DNA from: Bacteroidales bacterium
GTDB lineage: Bacteria > Bacteroidota > Bacteroidia > Bacteroidales > JAAUTT01
Assembly (NCBI GenBank): GCA_025350365.1
Contig: JANXXY010000299.1
Span: forward strand, 1-5,074
Length of the DNA stretch: 5,074 nucleotides
Reading direction: 5' to 3'
Within the stretch, counting starts at the first letter, position 1. The number at the start of each line of letters is the position of its first letter. Shown here in pieces: positions 1 through 5,074 of the stretch. Below the pieces are notes generated by a model, which worked only from the letters and a program-made list of their open reading frames with translations, was not told the DNA's origin and did not search any database. Position numbers and translations under genes: made by a program.

Positions 1-1
1 G

Positions 2-28
2 TTCGGCTAAGGTTTTACCTTAGTCGAA
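2..28. terminator. Hairpin at left edge, possible terminator of an upstream unit
   Basis: Bases 2-12 pair with 18-28 as an 11-bp stem with one G-T wobble (6/24) and a 5-base loop. No T-run follows on the plus strand (the next bases are TATATG), and the minus-strand exit lies outside the window. It could be a terminator of a gene to the left, an mRNA-stabilising hairpin or part of a repeat. The structure is seen directly; the role is inferred. Confidence 0.4.
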
Positions 29-168
29 TATATGTTTGCAGGTTGAGCCTTCACTATACAACAGTCTTATACACAGCTTAATCCGAATAAAAAAATTTTC
101 AACAAGACTAAATAATTTTCTATTTTCCGTCTTGGCTTTTGGTTCTTAAAAATCCCTCCTTTATAACA

Positions 169-176
169 TATCTTTG
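169..176 (+). promoter_or_regulatory. Candidate -7 element for ald (distal)
   Basis: TATCTTTG matches the Bacteroidota -7 consensus TAnnTTTG at every fixed position. It would start transcription near 182 and give a leader of about 58 nt before ald. No TTG sits at the usual distance of about 19 nt upstream; the nearest, at 139-141, is 27 nt away, so the -33 box is poor. This is a candidate only. Confidence 0.35.
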
Positions 177-194
177 CCTGACAAGAATCATGAA

Positions 195-221
195 TTGAGA
201 ATTTAGGTAACTTTAGATTTG
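195..221 (+). promoter_or_regulatory. Candidate promoter for ald (proximal)
   Basis: TTG at 195-197 is followed after 16 nt by TAGATTTG (214-221), a perfect TAnnTTTG match. The spacing is slightly short of the roughly 17-23 nt typical of Bacteroidota. Transcription would begin near 227, leaving a leader of only about 13 nt. It competes with the distal element at 169-176, and the sequence alone does not decide between them. Confidence 0.35.
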
Positions 222-239
222 TATTAAAAATATTAACAT

Positions 240-1358
240 ATGGCTATGAGAATTGGATGCGTTAAAGAGATAAAACATCACGAATATCGTGTTGGATTAA
301 CCCCATCGTGCGTGAGGTCCTACGTATTGAGAGGACATCAGGTAAAAATTGAATCGGGAGCCGGCAATGCGGCAGGTTTTACAGATGATGAATATGCAGC
401 AGCCGGGGGTATAATAACGTCAGACAAAAAGGAAATATTCGACTGGAGTGAAATGATTGTTAAAGTGAAAGAACCACTTCCAGAAGAATACAACTTTTTC
501 CACGAAGATCAGATTTTATATACCTATTTGCATTTGGCTGCATCTCGTAATCTTACCGAAGCAATGATGCGTTTAAAAGTAAAAGGGGTGGCTTACGAAA
601 CCATTCAAACAGCCGACGGTCAGTTACCTTGTCTTAAGCCTATGAGCGAAATTGCAGGGCGCTTAAGTATACAGGAAGGAGCAAAATTTCTTGAGAAGAC
701 CTATGGTGGACGCGGAGTCTTGCTTGGTGGTGTACCAGGTGTTCGGCGTGGTAAAGTAGGTATCATTGGTGGCGGAATCGTGGGGATCAATGCTTGCAAA
801 ATAGCTGTAGGTATTGGAGCCGAAGTAACTATTCTGGATGTTAATGCCAACCGCTTAGCTTATCTTGATGATATTTTCGGATCGCGCATCACCGCTCTAT
901 ATAGTACAGATGCCAATATTGATGCGGTTCTTCAGGAGAGCGATTTAGTAATTGGGGCGGTATTGTTGCCGGGTTCCAAAGCTCCCACTCTGATAAAACG
1001 CGAGCACCTTAGCAAAATGAAACACGGAGCCGTAATTGTTGACGTTGCTGTTGATCAGGGCGGATGTGCCGAAACCACCCATGCAACAACACACGACGAT
1101 CCGGTTTATATTGTAGATGGGGTTGTACACTATTGTGTGGCTAACATGCCGGGGGTTGTCGCATTAAGTTCTACACAGGCGCTAACCAGCACAACTTTAA
1201 ATTATGGGTTGAAAATTGCCGAAATGGGCATCGAAAATGCCTGTAAAAAGTCGAATGATATTAAACTGGGACTTAATACTTATAAGGGACACATTGTATA
1301 TGCCAACGTTGCAAAAGCCTTTGATATGCCTTACGTAAATATTGATGGTTTGTTGTAA
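240..1358 (+). CDS. ald: Alanine dehydrogenase
   Basis: A cytoplasmic NAD-dependent enzyme that interconverts L-alanine and pyruvate plus ammonia, linking amino-acid nitrogen to central carbon. The 372-residue protein has the full family length (about 370). The N-terminal MRIGCVKEIK resembles the usual MRIGVPKEI start. Pocket residues are visible: R17, K77 (KVKEPL), H98 (YLHLA) and D272 (DVAVDQGG). The NAD-binding Rossmann domain has the glycine loop GGGIVG at 177-182 and an acidic residue, D200, at the end of the second strand, which fits NAD rather than NADP. A second ATG at 246 removes the first two residues. From there the key residues fall at 15, 75, 96 and 270, the numbering I recall for the Mycobacterium tuberculosis enzyme, so 246 may be the true start. 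No Shine-Dalgarno sequence is visible. The gene is intact and appears monocistronic, with its own terminator downstream. The name is secure. Confidence 0.97.
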   Translation: MAMRIGCVKEIKHHEYRVGLTPSCVRSYVLRGHQVKIESGAGNAAGFTDDEYAAAGGIITSDKKEIFDWSEMIVKVKEPLPEEYNFFHEDQILYTYLHLAASRNLTEAMMRLKVKGVAYETIQTADGQLPCLKPMSEIAGRLSIQEGAKFLEKTYGGRGVLLGGVPGVRRGKVGIIGGGIVGINACKIAVGIGAEVTILDVNANRLAYLDDIFGSRITALYSTDANIDAVLQESDLVIGAVLLPGSKAPTLIKREHLSKMKHGAVIVDVAVDQGGCAETTHATTHDDPVYIVDGVVHYCVANMPGVVALSSTQALTSTTLNYGLKIAEMGIENACKKSNDIKLGLNTYKGHIVYANVAKAFDMPYVNIDGLL

Positions 1359-1415
1359 CTTGCAGAATATTCGGGTTGTGATTTTTTGTTTGTCAGCTTT
1401 TTAAGATCACGGCAA

Positions 1416-1447
1416 AAAAGGAAGGTGAATAGCCTTCCTTTTGTTTT
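1416..1447 (+). terminator. Intrinsic terminator after ald
   Basis: Bases 1416-1425 (AAAAGGAAGG) pair perfectly with 1433-1442 (CCTTCCTTTT), a 10-bp stem with a 7-base loop. The T-rich tract TTTTGTTTT follows. It lies 58 bases past the ald stop and 52 before lipB, so it should separate the two into independent transcripts. Confidence 0.88.
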
Positions 1448-1498
1448 AAATCGACTGCCTTTAACGATACTCAATTCATATCATCATAAATTAAAGCT

Positions 1499-2179
1499 AT
1501 GCCTGAAATACAATTTATCGATCTCGGGAAAAAAGATTACAAGGAGACCTGGGATTTTCAGGAGGAATTATTTAATAAAGTTCTTGAAGAAAAAAAGAAC
1601 AATCCTGACAGCCATTTTGGAGGATATTTAGTTTTAGTAGAACATCCGCATGTTTACACATTAGGTAAAAGTGGTGAGCCAAATAACCTTCTTATCAGTG
1701 AGCCATTTCTAAAACAGATAGGCGCCACTTTTTACCGGATTAACCGCGGTGGAGACATCACATATCATGGTCCCGGCCAGTTGGTAGGCTATCCTATAAT
1801 AGATCTGGAAAAGTTTAAGATGGGTGTAAGGGAATATATCGCGAAGTTAGAGGATTGCATTATTACAATCCTTCAGGAATATAATATTACCGGTAGCCGA
1901 ATGGAAGGTGCCACAGGCGTTTGGCTCGATTCCCGATCAACTAATGCACGTAAAATTTGTGCCCTCGGAGTTCGGGTAAGCCGATTTGTTACCATGCATG
2001 GTTTTGCCCTTAACCTGAATACTGATCTGAAATATTTTTCATACATCAATCCATGCGGATTTCAGGACAGAGGTGTTACTTCTGTGGAAAAGGAACAAAA
2101 TAGTCACGTTGATTTTGAACAAGCCAAAAAGTTAGCGAAAAGTAAATTTGGTAATATGTTTGGGGCAAATTTTCAGTAA
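1499..2179 (+). CDS. lipB: Octanoyl-[ACP]:protein N-octanoyltransferase LipB
   Basis: It transfers the octanoyl group from octanoyl-ACP to a lysine of lipoyl domains (pyruvate and 2-oxoglutarate dehydrogenase E2 subunits, GcvH), the first step of de novo lipoate assembly before sulfur insertion by LipA. The 226-residue length is normal. Family motifs appear in order: EHPHVYTLGKSG (48-59), RGGDITYHGPGQ (83-94), KICALGVRVSRFVTMHG (152-168) and NPCGF (184-188). The acyl-carrying catalytic cysteine should be C186 and the catalytic lysine K152, by analogy with the E. coli C169/K135 pair. The ATG at 1499 starts the family's normal N-terminus. No Shine-Dalgarno sequence and no TAnnTTTG promoter are obvious in the short gap after the ald terminator, so the promoter is unknown. 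The last codons form one arm of a hairpin shared with the convergent gene. No lipA is in the window. Confidence 0.97.
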   Translation: MPEIQFIDLGKKDYKETWDFQEELFNKVLEEKKNNPDSHFGGYLVLVEHPHVYTLGKSGEPNNLLISEPFLKQIGATFYRINRGGDITYHGPGQLVGYPIIDLEKFKMGVREYIAKLEDCIITILQEYNITGSRMEGATGVWLDSRSTNARKICALGVRVSRFVTMHGFALNLNTDLKYFSYINPCGFQDRGVTSVEKEQNSHVDFEQAKKLAKSKFGNMFGANFQ

Positions 2180-2213
2180 ATACGAGATAAATTTGCCCAA
2201 ACATTTTATTTTA
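2156..2213. terminator. Shared bidirectional terminator of lipB and the convergent GTPase gene
   Basis: Bases 2156-2172 pair with 2189-2204 to give 16 base pairs with one bulged G (2162) and a 16-base loop. On the plus strand the stem runs into TTTTATTTTA (2204-2213), a good U-tract for lipB. On the minus strand it follows the GTPase stop codon, but its exit (ATTACC) is not T-rich, so termination there should be weaker or act by RNA protection. The left arm lies in the last lipB codons, and the plus-strand U-tract lies in the last codons of the opposite gene. The structure is seen; the function is inferred. Confidence 0.75.
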
Positions 2214-3546
2214 AGTCGTTTTTTGCAATAAATTCTTCCAACACATCTGTTAAATCGGGCTTCCCTATTTCCTGCAAATCGTAATAAACCCGGGTAACAG
2301 GCTTATTAATTTTAATGATTCGGTTCAGGTCAATTGGAGTGCCAATAACTACTGAGTCACAATCGGTATTGTTAATTGTTAATTCAAGATCATGTAATTG
2401 CTGATCTCCATAGCCCATGGCAGGGAGAAGGGTTCCGATATTCGGATAAGTTTTAAACGTGTCGGCCAGTTTACCAGCCAGGTATGGTCGTGGGTCGACG
2501 CATTCAATAGCTCCATATTTTTGAGCTGCTACAATACCGGCTCCAATTTTCATTTCGCCATGGGTTAACGTTGGCCCGTCTTCCACTACCAAAACTCTTT
2601 TGCCTTTAATCAAAGCAGGGTTGTCGACTTTAATGGGCGAAGCGCCATCAATAACAATGGCTCGTGGATTTACCCTGGCTATGTTTTCACGAACGATGGA
2701 TATATCTTTTAAATCGGAGGTATCAATTTTATTGATCACCACTACATCGGCAATGCGCAATGTTACTTCACCCGGGTAATAGGATAATTCGTGACCTGCT
2801 CTGTGGGGATCAGTGACGGTTACCATAAGATCTGGTTTATAAAATGGGAAGTCATTATTTCCGCCGTCCCAAAGAATAACGTCGCAACCCGACGGATCTT
2901 TCTCCGCTGCCCTTAGAATGGCTTCATAATCAACTCCTGCATAAATAACATTACCCCTGGATACATGTGGTTCGTATTCTTCCATTTCCTCTACGGTACA
3001 ATTATGCTTTTTCAAATCCTCTACTGTTGCGAAACGCTGTACTTTTTGTTTTAAGAGGTCGCCATAAGGCATTGGGTGACGAACGGCGACAACTTTTAAG
3101 CCTTTTTGCATGAGTATTTCGATGATCTTACGGGAGGTCTGACTTTTACCACATCCAGTTCGAATAGCGCCAACCGCAATTACTGGTTTTACACTTTTCA
3201 ACATGGTATCGCGCGGACCCAATATCATAAAATTAACACCAGCGGCATTAACAATAGCCGAAACACTCATAACTTTCTGATACGACACATCGCTGTAGCA
3301 GAACACACAAGTATCAATTTCGAATTTCTTGATAAGATTTTCAAGTTCACTTTCAGGATAAATGGGAATACCCTCGGGATAACCGCTTCCTGCAAGCTCG
3401 GTTGGGTATTTTCGACCTGCAATATCAGGAATTTGAGCGGCTGTAAAAGCAATCACCTGATAAGAAGGGTTGTTTCTGAAAAATGTGTTGAAATTGTGAA
3501 AGTCACGGCCAGCAGCGCCGATAATGATTACTTTTGTATTTTTCAT
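2206..3546 (-). CDS. P-loop GTPase-like protein, cyclic 2,3-diphosphoglycerate synthetase family
   Basis: I recognise this 446-residue protein as the type annotated 'cyclic 2,3-diphosphoglycerate synthetase' or 'predicted GTPase' (COG2403). The methanogen member closes 2,3-diphosphoglycerate into its cyclic form using ATP. The N-terminus (about 1-120) looks like a Rossmann-type domain, with KVIIIGAAGRDFHNF at 5-19. A P-loop NTPase domain follows: an atypical Walker A, RTGCGKSQTSR, at 129-139, a Walker-B-like DVILWDGGNND at 222-232, DPHRAGHE at 246-253, and NKID at 272-275, which resembles the guanine-recognition motif. The last third (about 315-446) is alpha/beta with no motif I know. No signal peptide or membrane segment is visible. 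The length fits the family, at roughly 450. The start at 3546 has no Shine-Dalgarno sequence, as is usual here. No other glycolytic or osmolyte gene is adjacent. Family membership is confident; the substrate in this bacterium is unknown. Confidence 0.85.
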   Translation of the reverse strand: MKNTKVIIIGAAGRDFHNFNTFFRNNPSYQVIAFTAAQIPDIAGRKYPTELAGSGYPEGIPIYPESELENLIKKFEIDTCVFCYSDVSYQKVMSVSAIVNAAGVNFMILGPRDTMLKSVKPVIAVGAIRTGCGKSQTSRKIIEILMQKGLKVVAVRHPMPYGDLLKQKVQRFATVEDLKKHNCTVEEMEEYEPHVSRGNVIYAGVDYEAILRAAEKDPSGCDVILWDGGNNDFPFYKPDLMVTVTDPHRAGHELSYYPGEVTLRIADVVVINKIDTSDLKDISIVRENIARVNPRAIVIDGASPIKVDNPALIKGKRVLVVEDGPTLTHGEMKIGAGIVAAQKYGAIECVDPRPYLAGKLADTFKTYPNIGTLLPAMGYGDQQLHDLELTINNTDCDSVVIGTPIDLNRIIKINKPVTRVYYDLQEIGKPDLTDVLEEFIAKNDLK

Positions 3547-3658
3547 GCTTAATTTATTTTGTTATTTTCATTTACATAAAAAGTCTTGATAAGTTGTAAT
3601 ATTTTGTGTTTTATGCAATACAGAGCAATGAATGTATCACATTTATAGTTGTATCCAC

Positions 3659-3692
3659 CAAATTTAGTATTTAAAGTCAACTTTGATTCCAA
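3659..3692 (-). promoter_or_regulatory. Candidate promoter for the GTPase-like gene
   Basis: Read on the minus strand, TTG (3692-3690) is followed after 23 nt by TAAATTTG (3666-3659), a perfect TAnnTTTG -7 element. The spacing is at the upper end of the Bacteroidota range. Transcription would begin near 3653 and give a leader of about 107 nt. No riboswitch-like fold was recognised in that leader. Confidence 0.4.
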
Positions 3693-3783
3693 CAAATCAA
3701 CACCTTAAGATATGTTTAATATCATACTATTCAACAAACCCTGCCAATAGTGCGTTTACAGATCATTGAACGGAACTAATTGT

Positions 3784-3814
3784 AAAACATGTTTAATAAT
3801 AGCATGTTTTTTTT
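3784..3814 (+). terminator. Orphan terminator-like hairpin upstream of acpH
   Basis: Bases 3784-3791 (AAAACATG) pair perfectly with 3803-3810 (CATGTTTT), with an 11-base loop. The T-run continues to 3814, giving eight consecutive Ts (3807-3814). No plus-strand gene lies between lipB's own terminator and this point. It may therefore insulate acpH from read-through, end an unseen small RNA, or be fortuitous. The stem is A/T-rich and only 8 bp, so it is weaker than the ald terminator. Confidence 0.5.
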
Positions 3815-3842
3815 GCAATTCGGATTAATTTCGATATACTTG
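3812..3842 (+). promoter_or_regulatory. Candidate promoter for acpH
   Basis: TTTG at 3812-3815 is followed after exactly 19 nt by TATACTTG (3835-3842), which matches TAnnTTTG at five of six fixed positions. This is the preferred Bacteroidota spacing. Transcription would start near 3848, about 25 nt before the ATG at 3873. This supports that ATG and argues against the upstream ATG at 3789. Confidence 0.5.
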
Positions 3843-3872
3843 TATATAAGGCATTTTATATCATACCAAAGA

Positions 3873-4487
3873 ATGAACTTTTTAGCACACATCTATTTGT
3901 CGGGCGATAACGATCAAATGAAAATTGGAAATTTCATTGGTGATTGGATTAAAGGCAACGATTATAAGAAATATCCCGAAGGTATTCAAATGGGAATTCT
4001 TCTTCACCGCAGTATTGATTATTATACCGACAATCATCCGATTGTTCGCTTTAGCAAAAGCCGGTTAAACGAAAAATATCACAAATATTCAGGTGTTATT
4101 ATCGATATATTTTACGATCATTTTCTGGCGGTCGATTGGCATGTCTTTTCACCTGTATCACTAAACGAATTTACAAACGATTTAAATAATTGTCTTACTG
4201 CGAACATGAATTTTTTACCTGCTAATATTCAGGAATTCATTCCGCCGTTTATGAAAAATCATTGGATAGAGTCCTACGCCACGCCCGAAGGTATTGAAAA
4301 GGTATTGGCAGGTATGTCCCGTCATACTTCTCTGCCTGATAAAACCATTGATGCCATAGAGATTTTGAAAACTTATTATACTGAATTCAGAAATGAATTC
4401 TACGAGTATTTTCCTCAATTAGTGAAACATATCGAAGAAAAGTTCCATATCTCCATTCATGGTCAACTTTCAAAACAGGTTGAATAA
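3873..4487 (+). CDS. acpH: Acyl carrier protein phosphodiesterase (AcpH family)
   Basis: Cytoplasmic hydrolase that removes the 4'-phosphopantetheine arm from holo-ACP, giving apo-ACP, the reverse of holo-ACP synthase. From the ATG at 3873 the protein has 204 residues, close to E. coli AcpH (193), and begins MNFLAH as the family does. Conserved features follow: GNFIGDWIKG (19-28), GILLHRSIDYYTD (41-53) and DIFYDHFL (78-85). The His/Asp residues H45, D49, D53, D78, D82 and H83 suggest a metal-dependent, HD-like active site. The C-terminus has the family pattern GMSR (147-150) and EFYEYFPQL (175-183). The frame is open back to 3789, but those 28 extra residues (mostly hydrophobic) cross a hairpin and the likely promoter, so I reject that longer start. 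It appears to be a single-gene unit; no clear terminator follows. Family assignment is strong. Activity in this lineage, and so the gene symbol, rests on homology. Confidence 0.9.
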   Translation: MNFLAHIYLSGDNDQMKIGNFIGDWIKGNDYKKYPEGIQMGILLHRSIDYYTDNHPIVRFSKSRLNEKYHKYSGVIIDIFYDHFLAVDWHVFSPVSLNEFTNDLNNCLTANMNFLPANIQEFIPPFMKNHWIESYATPEGIEKVLAGMSRHTSLPDKTIDAIEILKTYYTEFRNEFYEYFPQLVKHIEEKFHISIHGQLSKQVE

Positions 4488-4746
4488 GCATTTGTAAAAT
4501 ACTATAAATAAGTAATTTTAGTAGTGCCGACAAATTTATACTACCATGGATGCTATATTTAAATTCTCCTACATTCAGAACTCCTGATCTATCGTAAATT
4601 AAAACTGGTTAGATTAAATAAGGTAATAAGTTTTAGAAGCGGATTATGTGTTCTTGTACTAAGGTTAGACATCCAATACTTGCTCTTGATAATCAATCAC
4701 TAAAGAATTAGTGTACGTAAAATAAAAACGTGTTAATTTTGCGGTT
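4488..4746. other. Intergenic gap before the transposase-like gene
   Basis: A 259-bp AT-rich stretch with no supported gene. It contains a small hairpin (CACTAA 4698-4703 with TTAGTG 4708-4713, 4-base loop) and a -7-like element at 4734-4741. If the downstream gene belongs to an insertion sequence, its left terminal repeat should lie here. I cannot identify it without the right end of the element. Confidence 0.5.
4734..4741 (+). promoter_or_regulatory. Candidate -7 element of the transposase-like gene
   Basis: TAATTTTG is a perfect TAnnTTTG match, followed by C as often seen in Bacteroidota. No TTG lies at the usual distance upstream; the closest resemblance is TTA at 4708-4710, 23 nt away. 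The predicted start point falls at or next to the ATG at 4747, so the transcript would be leaderless or nearly so. Confidence 0.4.
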
Positions 4747-5074
4747 ATGGGACAATTATTATTACCATTATTTCCTAAGGATACCAAAATGATCACTCCA
4801 GTTCTTGGAGTTCGTACTTACGAAGGTACAGTTTTTTATTTGCTATGTGGGATGCCTATGCATTCGCATGCCGAGGGTGATTTGAACAAATTCCGTTATG
4901 TTACCTCGAACCTTTTATTGCAGGGTTTATGCAATAATCAAAACATAGCCGATGCTTTTCATGTATCCATCGATAGCGTTGCTCGTTGGAAGAAGAAACT
5001 TTTCGAAGAAGGGGATGCTTCATTTTTCAATGAAGAAGCGCGCCATGGGCGAAGCCATAAATTGCTGCCCGATG
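4747..5074 (+). CDS. Helix-turn-helix protein, putative transposase N-terminus (cut by window end)
   Basis: The frame is open from the ATG at 4747 to the window edge, giving 109 residues with no stop. The start MGQLLLPLFPKDTKMI followed by a short beta-rich segment (GVRTYEGTVFYLLCGMPMHSH, 21-41) resembles Bacteroidota proteins annotated as HTH-containing transposases. A helix-turn-helix is likely at about 54-85: the segment NIADAFHVSIDSVARWKKK (66-84) has the spacing of a resolvase/transposase-type DNA-binding fold. It is followed by a basic stretch, RHGRSHK (99-105). No catalytic domain is visible because the rest lies outside the window. Neither the IS family nor intactness can be judged, and terminal repeats were not found. 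An alternative is a domesticated HTH regulator derived from such a transposase. Base composition does not stand out from the neighbouring genes. Confidence 0.65.
   Translation, partial: MGQLLLPLFPKDTKMITPVLGVRTYEGTVFYLLCGMPMHSHAEGDLNKFRYVTSNLLLQGLCNNQNIADAFHVSIDSVARWKKKLFEEGDASFFNEEARHGRSHKLLPD

Larger units (their letters stand above)
3547..3872. other. Divergent intergenic region between the GTPase gene and acpH
   Basis: A 326-bp AT-rich stretch with no convincing gene. It holds a candidate minus-strand promoter (3659-3692), a small GATAT/ATATC hairpin (3709-3723, 5-bp stem), a terminator-like hairpin (3784-3814) and a candidate acpH promoter (3812-3842). The reading frame upstream of acpH stays open back to an ATG at 3789. 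That extension contains the hairpin and T-run and encodes a hydrophobic stretch unlike the family, so I treat it as non-coding. Confidence 0.6.

Noticed and set aside
1..81. An open frame of 26 codons ending in TAA at 79-81, possibly the tail of an upstream gene
   Set aside because: The translated residues match nothing I recognise, and the frame runs through the 2-28 hairpin; it is too short to support.
103..134. CAAGAC (103-108) can pair with GTCTTG (129-134) upstream of ald, hinting at a leader structure
   Set aside because: Only 6 bp with a 20-base loop, and it lies upstream of both candidate promoters, so it would not be in the ald mRNA.
945..1130. A short minus-strand frame inside ald
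   Set aside because: Antisense shadow of a conserved coding region, with no supporting promoter or homology.
1386..1631. An 81-codon plus-strand frame running from the ald terminator into lipB
   Set aside because: It crosses the ald terminator hairpin and overlaps the lipB start in another frame; its sequence is low-complexity and basic, with no recognisable family.
3267..3452. A 61-codon minus-strand frame inside the GTPase-like gene
   Set aside because: Same strand but different frame from a confident gene, no recognisable product.
3106..3552. A 148-codon plus-strand open frame antisense to the GTPase-like gene
   Set aside because: It lies wholly opposite the N-terminal part of a well-supported gene, resembles no protein I know, and is compositionally what a reverse-frame shadow gives.
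4381..4390. A 10-bp perfect palindrome (CTGAATTCAG) within acpH with a second GAATTC nearby
   Set aside because: It lies inside conserved coding sequence and this size is expected by chance in AT-rich DNA.
4215..4418. A minus-strand frame inside acpH
   Set aside because: Antisense shadow of the conserved AcpH C-terminal half.
1499..4487. A functional ACP module made of lipB and acpH
   Set aside because: Both touch acyl carrier protein, but a minus-strand gene separates them and each seems separately transcribed; proximity alone is not evidence.
4546..4587. A 13-codon ATG-started frame between acpH and the transposase-like gene
   Set aside because: Too short, no homology, and no ribosome binding or promoter signal that stands out.
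1..5074. CRISPR arrays, tRNA or rRNA genes, and known riboswitches
   Set aside because: No regularly spaced direct repeats, no cloverleaf-like segments and no recognisable riboswitch core were seen on either strand.

Overview
The window looks like ordinary chromosomal DNA from a member of the Bacteroidota. It is AT-rich and its genes lack clear Shine-Dalgarno sequences. Several intergenic regions carry matches to the Bacteroidota -7 promoter element TAnnTTTG, and terminators are A/T-flanked hairpins. The protein sequences also feel like those of marine or anaerobic Bacteroidales/Marinilabiliales, but that finer placement is only an impression.

Layout, left to right. Bases 1-239 are non-coding: an 11-bp hairpin at the very edge, probably the end of an upstream unit, then the ald leader with two candidate -7 elements. 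Bases 240-1358 encode a full-length alanine dehydrogenase (ald), closed by a textbook intrinsic terminator at 1416-1447. Bases 1499-2179 encode lipoate biosynthesis octanoyltransferase (lipB). It converges, with only 26 bp between stop codons, on a minus-strand gene (2206-3546) for a P-loop GTPase-like protein of the 'cyclic 2,3-diphosphoglycerate synthetase' type. One long hairpin straddles both gene ends and probably terminates both. A 326-bp divergent intergenic region (3547-3872) holds a candidate promoter for the minus-strand gene, an orphan terminator-like hairpin, and a well-spaced candidate promoter for acpH (3873-4487, ACP phosphodiesterase). After a 259-bp gap, a 3'-truncated gene (4747 to the window end) encodes an HTH protein resembling the N-terminus of a Bacteroidota transposase family.

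The genes do not form one operon or an obvious pathway: each appears to be its own transcription unit. The only thematic link is acyl carrier protein. LipB takes octanoyl groups from octanoyl-ACP, and AcpH removes the phosphopantetheine arm from holo-ACP. They are separated by the opposite-strand gene, so I do not claim a functional link.

I found no clear new defence or mobile system. The items most worth a second look are the GTPase/cDPG-synthetase-like protein, the shared terminator that overlaps both coding ends, the orphan hairpin whose T-run also supplies the -35-like box of the acpH promoter, and the possibly leaderless transposase-like gene at the right edge.
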